Origin: an uncultured Prevotella sp.
GTDB lineage: Bacteria; Bacteroidota; Bacteroidia; Bacteroidales; Bacteroidaceae
Length of the DNA: 47,785 nt
NCBI GenBank assembly: GCA_946998205.1
Contig: CAMPYJ010000020.1
Coordinates: forward strand, 1-47,785
Reading direction: 5' to 3'
This document shows positions 1 through 10,000 of the stretch, in pieces. The first letter of the stretch is position 1. Each line of letters starts with the position of its first letter. The notes under the pieces were generated by a model. The model had not been told where the DNA came from. It saw only the letters and a program-made list of their open reading frames with translations, and did not search any database. The translations under genes and the position numbers were made by a program.

Positions 1-90
1 AAGTTTGATTGTATTCGGCTTGCTCCGTTTTTGGTTCAATTTGCTTGTTCGTTCAATCGTATAGCTCGCTATACTCCTTCACACACAAAC

Positions 91-498
91 AAATTGACCT
101 CAAAAAAAAGTCTCACAAGCTGTCAAAGCTAATTGATAGAACCGCCCTCTATTGAAAAAAAAGCACGAGAATGACACGGGCTGAAAGCCCAAAAGCCTAC
201 AGCCCAGGGCAGCACCCTGGGTAAGCGTGTGATTAGGTGTACGCCCTGCAAGGGCAAAAGCAGGAACAACACAAGCATTTCAAACGCTTTTGCCCTTGCA
301 GGGCGCATATTCCACAACGTAATCCATTCCCAGGGTGTCACCCTGCGCTATAAGCTTTTGGGCTTTCAGCCCGTGGAGAACTGCGTCTTTCAAACAGAAA
401 ACACAAGATAGGTGAGCAATAGGTTACAGGGCGGTTCTATAAAATTGACCTCAAAAAAAGTCTCACAAACTGTCAAAGCTAATTGATAGAACCGCCCT
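91..498. repeat. Palindrome-rich MITE-like repeat element
   Basis: A 58-bp near-identical direct repeat (91-148 and 442-498) brackets a core full of inverted repeats. The 13-bp ATAGAACCGCCCT occurs at 136-148 and 486-498, with its reverse complement at 428-440. Within the core, 175-196 is the exact reverse complement of 354-375 (22 bp), and 242-261 of 286-305 (20 bp); two small hairpins lie at 203-221 and 329-345. The symmetry leaves short open frames on both strands, but these mirror the palindromes and show no protein features. I recall similar GGGCTGAAAGCCC-type palindromes between genes in other Bacteroidales, so this is probably a mobilised non-autonomous element; the family is not named. 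Positions 1-90 show nothing further. Confidence 0.75.
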
Positions 499-510
499 TG
501 AACCATAAAT

Positions 511-575
511 AAAACCTGATGAAACCAAAAGAAATGTCTTACCATAAGACAGAAGAATTGGTTTCATCAGGTTTT
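511..575 (-). terminator. Terminator of the GH31 gene
   Basis: Positions 511-527 and 559-575 form a perfect 17-bp inverted repeat, with a nested inverted repeat (gtctt/aagac, 536-550) in the loop. It starts 36 bp past the GH31 stop codon. Read on the minus strand the stem ends in a run of T, as in an intrinsic terminator; the A/T symmetry could let it work from either side. Confidence 0.75.
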
Positions 576-610
576 TCTCGTGGGTCACCACCCCACCGCC
601 ACATCCGTGG

Positions 611-3600
611 TTAGAAGTTGCTCACGCCTAAGTTGCGGTCAACCAACATGCCGTCGCGCATCTTCAGGTTCAGCTTGCCCGACTTCTTCGCATGGAACTT
701 GATGATGAAGAGCTTGGGGGCGCCCTCATCCAGCAAGAAGTTGTTGCCACGATTGACAAAGGTGGGATACAAGGCCTTCTGTCCGTTGGTATGCAGGCGG
801 TCGTAGGTGAGGTTTACCATTTCTTTCATGCCCTGCAAGGTAACGCCGCGATATTCCAGTTCATCAGCATTGTAAGGCAATGCGAAACTCAGCGCATTGA
901 CAAAATGCAGGTTCTTGCCCACCACCTGTATTTCAATGTCATCGTCAGCCTTGAACGTTTTTGGCGCAATCAGTTCCAGCGAGCCACGCACCTGATCGTT
1001 GCGCTGGCTTGCTCCACCGTCCAACTCAACGCCCACACACGAAATATCGTAAGCATCAATGAGTCCGTTGCGGTTGATGTCGCCAATTGACACATAATCA
1101 TAATCAGCGTCACCACGGCGCAATCCCGTATAGTTCATGTACGATGTCAGGTCGTTTTCGTCAATACGCTTATCACGATTGATGTCACCCTGTATCTCGC
1201 CTTCGGTGTTTGGTTTTCTAAACACATACATCTCGGCGCCGCTGCCGAAGCCGCCTACCGCCTCTTCAAAACGAAACTTGACGTATCTTGCTTTAGGATG
1301 AGCCGTGAAAGCTATGCACTTCTCATCCGCATTGCGCTGCCATGTAAACGCTTTGGGTGCGGTCCAGGTTTGCCGGTCGGCAGACAATGCCCATGTTCCT
1401 TTTAAGATAGTACCGTTACCCGCATCGGTACGCGGAACGTAACACAGGCGGTCGAGCTGATGAACCGCGCGCAAATCAACAATCATATCAAACGGCAAGA
1501 CCTTGTTGTTGTCCCAAGCCGTATGCCAAATGGTCTTCACGTCACGGTCGAAAAGTTTCGCCGTACCTTCTCCCGTCTGCGCCGGAACCGACGTCTGTGC
1601 GCGCAGTTCCTTCACAGCCCATTCAAATGGGTCGCTAACCGTACTCAAAGAGAACGACTGCCAATCACTCTTTCCGGCGGCATTCACTGCGCGCACGCGG
1701 AAATGGTAAGTGGTCAAGGGCTGCAAATCGTCAATGGTACACTGAGGTGTACGCAGGGTAGAATAAAGTTGGCCATCAAACTCCAATTCATAATAATCGG
1801 CACCTTTCACCTCGTTCCACGCAGGTGTGAGTTGATAAGCCTCCGCCTTACTGCGCTGTTGATTGAAAGTAGGTGCGGCAAGTGATCCATGTTGATGCAG
1901 CAATGCTTCGGCAGGCTGGAAGCAGAAGCCCTTCACGACAAGCTCCGTCGCATGTTCTGTGACATTGGTCTTGGCCAAGCGTACGTACACCTGCGGGTTT
2001 TTAATCACTTCGCCCACCGACTCTTCGCCCGCCTTGACCCATTGGTTCAGGTCAGGTCGCTCGTTGTAAAACCACACGTTCTCACCCTGCTCAAATTCTT
2101 TTTGACTGAACACCTGCTTGAGCTTGGTCTTGCGATTGCCCACCTTTGCCCATAGTTTCTTAGGCATCCGGGTGACATTGAGCTTAAAGTCGGTTTGTTT
2201 CTCCGGTTCAAATCCCTGATAACCGCCCGTCGTCTTCTCCACCTGCACGGTCAACATGTCTTTCTTCACCTGGGTAGATATCTTAGTATTCACCCCCTCC
2301 CCTTTCAAGTAAGCCTGCGTCTTGCCGTCGTCATCATATTCATGACCCACACATCCGTTCATGGCGTAAATCTCGTACGCCCGGTAATCACGACGAATCT
2401 CGCTGGGATTGTTGTTGGCGTGCGTGTAAGGGATGATGGCGTCGGCCTTTACGAACAGCGGCAGTTTCCACAGTGGCGCGTCAAACTGGTTGATGATGCG
2501 TCCGCCCGTATAGCGTTCGCCCGTGAAATAGTCTATCCACGTTCCATGCGGCAGATAAATATAGTCGCGCACGTCGTTACCCTCTTTGTCGGCATGCGTG
2601 TCTTTATAAACCGGCGCGACCAAGAAAGCGTCGCCAAACATATACTGGTATTGCGTGCGGTTCCCCAGCGTGTAATCGTTGCGCTCTTCCATGAACATGG
2701 GGCGCATCATGGGCTTTCCCGTCACGGCATCATGGGCTGTGGTATAAATATAGGGTATGAGCTGCGACTTGAGCTTCAACGACCATCTGTTGAGAGCCAA
2801 CGACTTGCCACCTAAGATAAACGGATATTTAGGATTTGCGCCCCAACCGTCCATGTTCAAAGCCATCGGTGTAAACGTTTTCCATTGGAACTCGCGCACG
2901 TTCACAGGTACGTTGCGTCCGCCGAAGATACCATCCATGTCGCTTGTCACATTCGGTTGCCCGGATAGGCCAGACCCAATGAAGGTAGGAATGTGAAAAC
3001 GAATGTACTCCCAGTCGCCTCCTGTCTGGTCGCCTGTCCACACACCTGCGTATCGTTGCGTGCCGGCCCAACCGTCCAACGTGATGATGAACGGACGCGC
3101 ATTGTCACCGTAACGGGGCATGATGGTGCCAACGTCAGCCACGCCGTTCAGGCCAAAGCTGTAACCCCAGCCCACCCAGGCCACGTCTGTTTTGAGCACG
3201 CGCACGCCGGCGTCTCTCACCTCTTTGACGATGTCTCGTTGCAAGAGAGGCTCAACGCCGTCTTTGGGATGCAAATCGCTCTGCGTCCACAGCCCGATTT
3301 CCACCCCCTTCGAGCGCGCATAGTCGCCAAACATTTTCAGGTTGGCGATGTTACCGTCGAGCGTGGCGGTTTGTCCATATCCTGCTCCGTAGCCGTCATT
3401 GGGCAGGAACCATCCTAACGGCATGTCGTGCTTGACATACCGGTCGATGGCGGCGCGAGCCGAAAACAGGTAGTTGTTTTTCTCTCCGTTCAAGCTCTCT
3501 TTCACGCCACCGTTGTCTTTCTGGCTTTCCGTATATTCCTTTCCGTCTTCAAAGGTCATCACGCCGCGTCCCTTCTTCACCTCTTTCCAATAGTCGCGGT

Positions 3601-4489
3601 TGTAAGCATTGAGGTGGCCTTCATAGAAGCCAAACTTAGGCAGCAGCACGGGATGACCCGTAAGCTGATAGAAGTCGTTGAGCAAGGCCGCGGGCGCGCT
3701 GTCTACCATGAAGAAGCAGTCCAGATGACGCGTGTCGTGCTGCAAGAGCACCTTTGAACGGTCGGTCGCGCCAAAGTCGTAGATGCCCGGCCGGAACGTG
3801 TGCCACATCACGCCATACCCCCTGGTGCTCCAATAAAATGGCGTGGGCGACGCCACACCACCGTCAACCCAGTTGTTGGTGTTCTCGATGGCAATCTTCT
3901 TTCCCTTGTGAGAGAATCGTCCGTTTTGCACACCGCCGCCATAAAAATATTCATCGGGCCGGCATGTCAACTGCAGCTTGACCTTGTCTTTCTCGATGAC
4001 GGGTGCGGAGAGCGTGCGCGCCACCACTTGCCGCGTACGCAAGTCGGTCAGCGCAATGGTGCCTTGTTGCTTGCTCAACGCCACTTGCAATGAGGAAGTA
4101 GTGAGGAGATAGCTGTCGCCCTGAGCCTTCAAGTCAACGGCTCCCACTGGTCTCCGAGGTTGTGCGACAAGGATATCGGCCTGGGGCTTTGCCTGAGGAT
4201 TGTGCATAGGCAGACCGATACTGTCTTGGTAAAGTCTGAAGATGTTGGGCGCATAAAAGTCGACTGTAATTTGCTGGTTGGTAGCGAGCGTGAACACTGC
4301 GGCATGATCGTTGAGCATGCGCGCGCCGGTAACGAGAGCTTGAGCCGGCGATGACTGCTCAACGCCCACGGCTGACGTGATGCCTGCACGATTCGTCATC
4401 ATGCGGTTGCCCGCTGCTGATGGTATCGCCATCCATGCAGACAGTGACGCAAACGTGGTGAGTGCAAGAAGACCGAAAGATTGTTTCAT
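611..4489 (-). CDS. Secreted multidomain GH31 glycosidase, probable alpha-N-acetylgalactosaminidase
   Basis: 1292 aa with an N-terminal signal peptide (about 1-27) and no lipobox. Order of domains: N-terminal beta-sandwich (about 50-285), GH31 (beta/alpha)8 barrel (about 285-600), C-terminal beta domains (600-860), fibronectin type III (about 870-955), F5/8-type (CBM32-like) sugar-binding domain (958-1092), dockerin-like pair of calcium loops (GDINRDKRID at 1101 and GDINRNGLID at 1136) and a cohesin-like beta domain (about 1165-1292). The nucleophile is expected at D435 (KTDVAWVG) and the acid/base at D487 (WTGDQTGG). The 52-residue spacing, the barrel sequence and the tail of FN3 plus CBM32 resemble, from memory, the GH31 branch acting on alpha-GalNAc rather than alpha-glucosidases; this specificity is inference. 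Alternatives are alpha-glucosidase or alpha-xylosidase. It has its own terminator and promoter array, so it is probably transcribed apart from the upstream SusC/SusD pair. No type IX sorting tail is seen. Confidence 0.85.
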   Translation of the reverse strand: MKQSFGLLALTTFASLSAWMAIPSAAGNRMMTNRAGITSAVGVEQSSPAQALVTGARMLNDHAAVFTLATNQQITVDFYAPNIFRLYQDSIGLPMHNPQAKPQADILVAQPRRPVGAVDLKAQGDSYLLTTSSLQVALSKQQGTIALTDLRTRQVVARTLSAPVIEKDKVKLQLTCRPDEYFYGGGVQNGRFSHKGKKIAIENTNNWVDGGVASPTPFYWSTRGYGVMWHTFRPGIYDFGATDRSKVLLQHDTRHLDCFFMVDSAPAALLNDFYQLTGHPVLLPKFGFYEGHLNAYNRDYWKEVKKGRGVMTFEDGKEYTESQKDNGGVKESLNGEKNNYLFSARAAIDRYVKHDMPLGWFLPNDGYGAGYGQTATLDGNIANLKMFGDYARSKGVEIGLWTQSDLHPKDGVEPLLQRDIVKEVRDAGVRVLKTDVAWVGWGYSFGLNGVADVGTIMPRYGDNARPFIITLDGWAGTQRYAGVWTGDQTGGDWEYIRFHIPTFIGSGLSGQPNVTSDMDGIFGGRNVPVNVREFQWKTFTPMALNMDGWGANPKYPFILGGKSLALNRWSLKLKSQLIPYIYTTAHDAVTGKPMMRPMFMEERNDYTLGNRTQYQYMFGDAFLVAPVYKDTHADKEGNDVRDYIYLPHGTWIDYFTGERYTGGRIINQFDAPLWKLPLFVKADAIIPYTHANNNPSEIRRDYRAYEIYAMNGCVGHEYDDDGKTQAYLKGEGVNTKISTQVKKDMLTVQVEKTTGGYQGFEPEKQTDFKLNVTRMPKKLWAKVGNRKTKLKQVFSQKEFEQGENVWFYNERPDLNQWVKAGEESVGEVIKNPQVYVRLAKTNVTEHATELVVKGFCFQPAEALLHQHGSLAAPTFNQQRSKAEAYQLTPAWNEVKGADYYELEFDGQLYSTLRTPQCTIDDLQPLTTYHFRVRAVNAAGKSDWQSFSLSTVSDPFEWAVKELRAQTSVPAQTGEGTAKLFDRDVKTIWHTAWDNNKVLPFDMIVDLRAVHQLDRLCYVPRTDAGNGTILKGTWALSADRQTWTAPKAFTWQRNADEKCIAFTAHPKARYVKFRFEEAVGGFGSGAEMYVFRKPNTEGEIQGDINRDKRIDENDLTSYMNYTGLRRGDADYDYVSIGDINRNGLIDAYDISCVGVELDGGASQRNDQVRGSLELIAPKTFKADDDIEIQVVGKNLHFVNALSFALPYNADELEYRGVTLQGMKEMVNLTYDRLHTNGQKALYPTFVNRGNNFLLDEGAPKLFIIKFHAKKSGKLNLKMRDGMLVDRNLGVSNF

Positions 4490-4524
4490 AGTTTATCGAT
4501 AACTTGTTAGTGAAATAATAGTTT

Positions 4525-4788
4525 AAGCCGAAGAGCCATCAAACTTGTTTGAATGGCTGAGGCGAAGCCTATCTTATGCAAAGATAGTGCAAGCCGAAGA
4601 GCCATCAAACTTGTTTGAATGGCTGAGGCGCAGCCTATCTTATGCAAAGATAGTGCAAGCCGAAGAGCCATCAAACTTGTTTGAATGGCTGAGGCGAAGC
4701 CTATCTTATGCAAAGATAGTGCAAGCCGAAGAGCCATCAAACTTGTTTGAATGGCTGAGGCGCAGCCTATCTTATGCAAAGGTACGAA
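4525..4788. repeat. Four tandem 66-bp repeats
   Basis: Units begin at 4525, 4591, 4657 and 4723 with a period of exactly 66 bp. They differ mainly by an alternating GCGAAGCC/GCGCAGCC, and the last unit degenerates near its end. Each unit holds three inverted repeats: agccatcaaac/gtttgaatggct with one bulge, aggc/gcct, and ctatctt/aagatag. Because 66 is a multiple of three, open frames run through the array on both strands as 22-residue repeats; they start and stop at the array and are not credible genes. Each unit also carries a promoter match (separate entry). From memory, related sequences are common between genes in Bacteroidales. Confidence 0.9.
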
Positions 4789-4806
4789 ATACAAAAAACT
4801 TACAAA
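4579..4806 (-). promoter_or_regulatory. Array of four promoter matches ahead of GH31
   Basis: Read on the minus strand, the -7 motif TATCTTTG occurs at 4579-4586, 4645-4652 and 4711-4718, and TACCTTTG at 4777-4784, all 66 bp apart. Each has TTTG upstream (4606-4609, 4672-4675, 4738-4741, 4803-4806) with spacers of 19, 19, 19 and 18 bp. This matches the Bacteroidetes housekeeping promoter TTTG-N(17-23)-TAnnTTTG. Predicted starts lie about 80, 146, 212 and 278 nt ahead of the GH31 start codon. The three proximal -7 motifs fall inside a 7-bp inverted repeat. Confidence 0.6.
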
Positions 4807-4864
4807 AGTAAATAGCCAAGAATTTAAAACATGATGAAACGGAGAAAGCATCCAACATGAACGA

Positions 4865-4919
4865 CCTTTGTGCGATTTTACTGCCTAACCACACAAAAGC
4901 GGCAATGATGGATGCTTGC
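4865..4919. repeat. Dispersed 55-bp repeat, copy 1
   Basis: This 55-bp stretch recurs at 18499-18553 with one mismatch (T/C). It lies about 60 bp upstream of the promoter array of the GH31 gene and after the terminator of susD-B. A 9-bp inverted repeat (AAGCATCCA near 4845, TGGATGCTT at 4910-4918) surrounds this copy, and TTTGTG/CACAAA lies inside it. It could be a regulator site or a small dispersed repeat. Confidence 0.75.
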
Positions 4920-5045
4920 CTACCATTAAATTTCACCTCACGATAGGAACGCTAACATTGGATTGTTAAATTCTCGCTATGAGAGTGTACCAAAGGATTG
5001 TACTTGCCAGACAATACGAATAGAAATCACACAAATAAATAAGTA

Positions 5046-5078
5046 GGAGGTAAAACCAACTTTCATGCGTTTACCTCC
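5046..5078 (-). terminator. Terminator after susD-B
   Basis: GGAGGTAAA at 5046-5054 and TTTACCTCC at 5070-5078 form a perfect 9-bp stem just past the susD-B stop codon. On the minus strand the stem is followed by a T-rich stretch. It would separate the upstream SusC/SusD unit from the GH31 gene. Confidence 0.65.
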
Positions 5079-5106
5079 CACTCAATTATTTTTTTTCTAT
5101 GCGGAT

Positions 5107-7038
5107 TTATTTCTTTGCAGATTTATCCCACCACAATCGCTGCATTTGAGTGTCCGATGCCGTTTCTGCATCAGCACCTTTGGCCAATGCTGGAATCCCC
5201 GTAGCCTCTATGTCAGCTTTAGTTTGCGGATCGTCTGATGCCCATGGAATGCGACGCATAATGTTTCCCCATGATTGAACAGAAGGATTTCCCTCCTGTA
5301 TACTTCCGTCACCATCACTTACGTTCAACACTGGGAAGAGTTTCGGGCAGCCCGTTCTTCTAAGATCCACGAAAGGCTCGTAGCTATATGGCCATGAAGC
5401 AATATACTTTTGGGTGATAATCATTTCCAGCTGTTTTTCCTTATCTCCGTTGGCAGAATCCCAAGCTACGCCTATCTTAGTGACACTTGGCATATCTGGT
5501 GTCGCACCTGTTGGATCAACATAGGTATAGGGCTTCGGTGTAGAGAGCTTAAGATAATCATCCACAAGCTTTGTATATGGTGATTGGTTCGCCATGCTTC
5601 TGTCCTCAAAGTAGGCATAGCGAATGCCTTGCTCATAGAACTGCCGTGCAGTTCCTCCCATTTTCCAACCTCGAACTGCACCCTCTGCACGTAGGAACAT
5701 CACTTCAGAGAGCTTCATCAAATAAAGAGGCGGAACTTTCTCAGTAATGTACTCTTTTTTAGGAGCGCTGAACCCTGCAAGCGGATTCTGTGCGGGAGCC
5801 TGTCCAATACCTGGAGTGGCACCAGCACGCATGCCGACGAAAATAGTCCCTTTCTCGGTAGTTGCAGGTGCGCTTGACGCAGGGTTATTTCCGGTTCTGG
5901 TGAAACCAACCTCATTTTTCGTCACAAGGTATTTCATGTAGGGATGGTCAAGACTCTCCAGTATGGAAATGAAGGATGCCCCCATCACAACATCGTGCCA
6001 GTCAATGATCTGCGCCAATGGATGAGGTGATCCCATTATTGACGTGTAGAGTGCCACTTCTTGTTCGGGTTTCTCGATGACCCCGCCTGCAACGGCCTCC
6101 TCCGCCCATTTCTTTGCTGTCTGCGGTTCAACTTCTGTCATGTGAATGGCCATGCGTAGTTTCAGCGAGTTGGCAAAACGAATCCATACGTCCATGTTGT
6201 CTTTTTCGTATGACTCGAACCTCAGCAATGGAATCCGGCTTCGTACAGTGCTATATATCAGCTTTTTATATGCAGCCGATCGATTGGACACAAGTTCTTC
6301 GGATACAGAGCCATCCTTTTTCGCCACCTTGGCCATATGACTACCTGCGTAGTACTTAAAGCAATTAATGGCAGAGTCTATGTTAGCTTCCGCACTGTAA
6401 TAGATGGTTCTGACATCATTATACTCAAACGGGGATGTCTCCTTGAGATTCTTGTGGTCGTTATAAGGCATCGGGCCGAAAAGGTCAACATTCTCAAGTG
6501 CCGAATAGTTGAAAAGAACAAGATATAGTGCTTTCAGCTCGGGCAGAGAATCTATCTTCTCAGCATTGAGTACAGGGGCAATGTCGGTTTTCGTACTTCC
6601 GAATCCGCCTCCAGGGCCTCCAATGAATTTCTTGCTGACATCATACGTCGACCTCAAGGTAGCCTCTGAGTAGGGAAAGTCGCTGTGTGGCACACAGTGG
6701 TACTGCACATAAGCATCGGGACCCAGGCTGAAAAGGAACTGATAGGCATGAGCTTCTGGCCGTCCGCCTTCCTTTCCGCCACGGAGTCCATAAATGCCCG
6801 TCTGGGCAGAACCCAATTGACTACGCAGGGCTTTATAGGCTGCTTTAGCACCCGCATCTGAAATTGTTTTTCGGTAGTCAATAACATCTGCTTTCCCCGA
6901 GCTGATGACAGGAGGCTCTATTACTTGAGACTCTTTGTCAATAAACTCGTCGCCAGGATTGTCGTAGTCAAGACACGACTGCATGCAGCAAGTCATCAGT
7001 GCTACGACTGCATATAGGAATGTTTTTGTTTGTTTCAT
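5107..7038 (-). CDS. SusD/RagB-family glycan-binding lipoprotein (pair B)
   Basis: 643 aa. The N-terminus is a lipoprotein signal ending MQSC with the lipidated cysteine at C22, placing the protein on the outer membrane. The body matches SusD/RagB proteins, including the ENVDLFGPMPYND segment and the C-terminal RRxGxP-type stretch. SusD proteins form a lid over the SusC channel and bind the incoming glycan. The gene follows susC-B after 24 bp, so the two are co-transcribed and should form one transporter. It is a clear paralogue of the SusD at 21871-23673, with lipid cysteine at the same residue and a related motif. The ligand is not readable from sequence; an N-glycan or a peptide-linked glycan is inferred from the GH85 neighbours. 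Confidence 0.93.
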   Translation of the reverse strand: MKQTKTFLYAVVALMTCCMQSCLDYDNPGDEFIDKESQVIEPPVISSGKADVIDYRKTISDAGAKAAYKALRSQLGSAQTGIYGLRGGKEGGRPEAHAYQFLFSLGPDAYVQYHCVPHSDFPYSEATLRSTYDVSKKFIGGPGGGFGSTKTDIAPVLNAEKIDSLPELKALYLVLFNYSALENVDLFGPMPYNDHKNLKETSPFEYNDVRTIYYSAEANIDSAINCFKYYAGSHMAKVAKKDGSVSEELVSNRSAAYKKLIYSTVRSRIPLLRFESYEKDNMDVWIRFANSLKLRMAIHMTEVEPQTAKKWAEEAVAGGVIEKPEQEVALYTSIMGSPHPLAQIIDWHDVVMGASFISILESLDHPYMKYLVTKNEVGFTRTGNNPASSAPATTEKGTIFVGMRAGATPGIGQAPAQNPLAGFSAPKKEYITEKVPPLYLMKLSEVMFLRAEGAVRGWKMGGTARQFYEQGIRYAYFEDRSMANQSPYTKLVDDYLKLSTPKPYTYVDPTGATPDMPSVTKIGVAWDSANGDKEKQLEMIITQKYIASWPYSYEPFVDLRRTGCPKLFPVLNVSDGDGSIQEGNPSVQSWGNIMRRIPWASDDPQTKADIEATGIPALAKGADAETASDTQMQRLWWDKSAKK

Positions 7039-7062
7039 GTTTTTATTATTGTTTTGGCATGT

Positions 7063-10000
7063 TTAGAAGTTGGCATTCAGAGAGATTCCAAACGAGCGGG
7101 ATGATGGCATGTTGAATACTTCAAATGCGCCCAGTCCGGTTCCCGTGGAGAGCGATACGTCTGGGTCAACCGGTGCATCTTTGTAGATGAAGAACAGGTT
7201 GCGGCCAATGAAAGAGACGTTCAGGCTCTTGTTCTGTCCGAACAGGTCGCGGAAAGTATAGCCTATTGCCAGCTCGCGAAGGCGGAAGTTGGTTCCGCTG
7301 TACAGGTATCGCTCGATGTCCTGTGGGGTCACGCCGCCCACAGACTGGTAGTAGCTGTCAATCGGCACGACGCGTCCACTCCCATCGTCAAGTCGAATAC
7401 CCAATTTTCCTTCTCCATATTTTGCATCTGCGAAAATTTGATTTCTTTCAGCGTATAGGCGTGCGTCTGCCGTACGTTGTGAAAGACCATATCCGTCAAG
7501 ATAGGACTCGGTCATCGACAATACCTTTCCGCCTATGCGTCCGTTGACCAGGAACGACAGGGTAAATTCTTTGTATGTGAACGAGTTGCTCCAGCCCATT
7601 TGCCAATCAGCATTCTGGTTGCCAACAAACTTGCCATAGGTTTTGCTCGACTCTGTTTCCATTTGCAAGCCACCCTGCGAGTTGAGTATATAATGGCCCT
7701 TGTCGTCTCGTTTGAGGTCTGTGACATACATGTCGCCCATCGAGCCACCCTCTTTGTAGAGGACCTGCACACCTCCCACATAGGTCGCGATGATGTTTTC
7801 ACGACCTGTCTCCTCGTCATAAGCCGTGCGAAGAATCTTGTTGTCGTTGAACGACAGGTTGTATGATGTCTTCCAGCGCACTTGTCCCAGCTTGAAATCG
7901 TATCCTATGGTTGCCTCAACACCTTGGTTCCGGATTTTGGCAGAGTTCATCGGAACAGCCTTTCCTGAAGCGCTCGTACCTACCAGATACAGGTTTGACA
8001 TGGTAGAGTTGTAGTAGGTAATGTCGAAACTGAGCCGGTTGTTGAGCAGCAAGGCCTCAAGACCAGTCTCGAATGAGCCTGTCTTCTCAGGGCGTGGATT
8101 CTTGAATGTAGCCCATGATGAGGGAACATAGGCCCCTGTCTGGTTGTTGAAGTGTCCACCGTTGAATACTACGCCTGGGATAGAGTTACCCACCTCAGAA
8201 TAGGATGCACGGTACTTCAGGTAGTTCAGCCATGCTGGCATGGTGACGATGTTGCTGACAATGGCGTTGGCTCCTAACCCGAAATAGCCATAGTCCTCGG
8301 GCGTTCCGCGGTCCTTGAACTGGCGGAATGCTCTGTACCAGTCACGACGGTAGGAACCGTCAAAGTACAGCATTTCTTTCCATCCGAGCTGGCCGGTGAA
8401 TACCGCTCCGCGGTTCCAGTTGGAGCTTTTACTGGGTGATGTTGCTCCCGCTCCACCTGCCGAGGTTGAGAAAAAGTTAGCACGCTGTGAGATGTGCTCG
8501 CGATCAGCGAAATAGTAGGTCGCCACCACGTCATTTGATTTTCCTTCGCCCTTTACCGTATGGCCTACATATCCCGCTGTGGCGGAAACATCAAAATCGC
8601 CAAATGTCTTGTTGTAGTTCAGCATGAGGTCTGTGTAGAGCTCGGTTGATTTGGAGTAGCCCCACCAATATCGCCCGAAGTCTTCCATGCTGGCAGGGAG
8701 CCAGGTTGTGGCATAGCGTTTGGTCTCAGTCTCGTACTTGGAGAAGTCCATTCCCAGTCGTGCTTGTAGGGAGAGACCATCAAGTATGTCAAGGTTTCCT
8801 GTAATATTGCCAAAGAAGCGGTCATCTTTAGAAACGCTTGAGTTCTGACTCATCAGCCAGTAGGGGTTGTTCTGCCCTTGCGCAGAGTATGCCCAGTTTT
8901 GCATAGGCTGGCCTTCCACGGATGCTCGTTCGGTGACTTTGGAATATGTGCCACCGTTGTTCTTGAAGTATGTCTGCAGTCCTGATAGCCATGAGGCATT
9001 GTCTACTCTATAGTTGTCGCGGTAGTAGCCAATGTCAACGTTTCGTGGCATGGTATACATGTGGAAGATGGGGTTCATGGTTATACCACCACCTGGACGG
9101 TTCTTTGTCTTTGTCTGGATGTAATTCAACGAGACGTCAACTGTGGCTCTGTCATAGAACTTGAAGTTTTGCCTAAACGAGAACGTATGCCTGTTGTAGG
9201 AATTGTTCTTGAGCATTCCATTAGCGTGTGAGTTTCCGTACGAGAAGTAGCTGTTCATCTTGTCGGTGCCTCCAGACAGGGCAACCGAGTTGTTGGTAGT
9301 GACGCCAGTGCTGAAGAAATCATTGAGGTCGTTTCGGGCATTGCTGCGTAGGCGGACTTCCTGCATGCGGTCACCGAAGTAATCTCCATACAGAGGCATG
9401 TCAACTCCCAGGTAGGATTTGCCGTTGGCATCTGTCCGCTGATACTGGCTCATGTTGGAGAGCTTCTCTCCCCAGCTATATAGTGCCATGGTGTGTGCCT
9501 TTGGATTGAGTGCTGCCCCATAGACATTTTGTATCTTTGGAGTGGTGAGTGGCGTGTCGAATGTTACGTTTGACGATACATTCACAGCGATATGACCCTC
9601 ACGACCTTTCTTGGTGGTGATCATCAGTACGCCATTGGCTGCCTCGGATCCGTATAGGGCGGCGGCGTTAGCTCCTTTCAGAACGTTGATGGACTGTATG
9701 TCATCCGGGTTGATCATTGAAAGGGCGTCACCACCTTCAGACACTCCAGTGGTGAGCATGTTGGCACCTGAACCAACCTGGCCGCGCGTGGGGTTGCTCA
9801 TGGGCACGCCGTCTACAACAATCAGTGGTGTAGAGGAGCCCAGAATCGACTTGTTTCCACGGAGGATAATCTTAGAGGCACCACCAGCACCACCAGCACT
9901 TGGCGTTATGGTAATACCAGAGACCTTTCCTTCAAGCGAGTTGGCCACGTTGGGATCTTGTACGCGATTCAGGTCAGAAGCTTTCACCTGCTGTGTAGAA

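Noticed and set aside
129..411. Small proteins of 60-70 aa at the window start
   Set aside because: Both frames are translations of the palindromic repeat element and mirror each other.
4525..4788. CRISPR-like array
   Set aside because: Units are contiguous, with no variable spacers and no cas genes nearby.
4507..4851. Open frames of 114 aa (minus) and 88 aa (plus) with 22-residue repeats
   Set aside because: They are the 66-bp tandem DNA repeat read in frame; they start and end with the array, and both strands are open because the period is a multiple of three.
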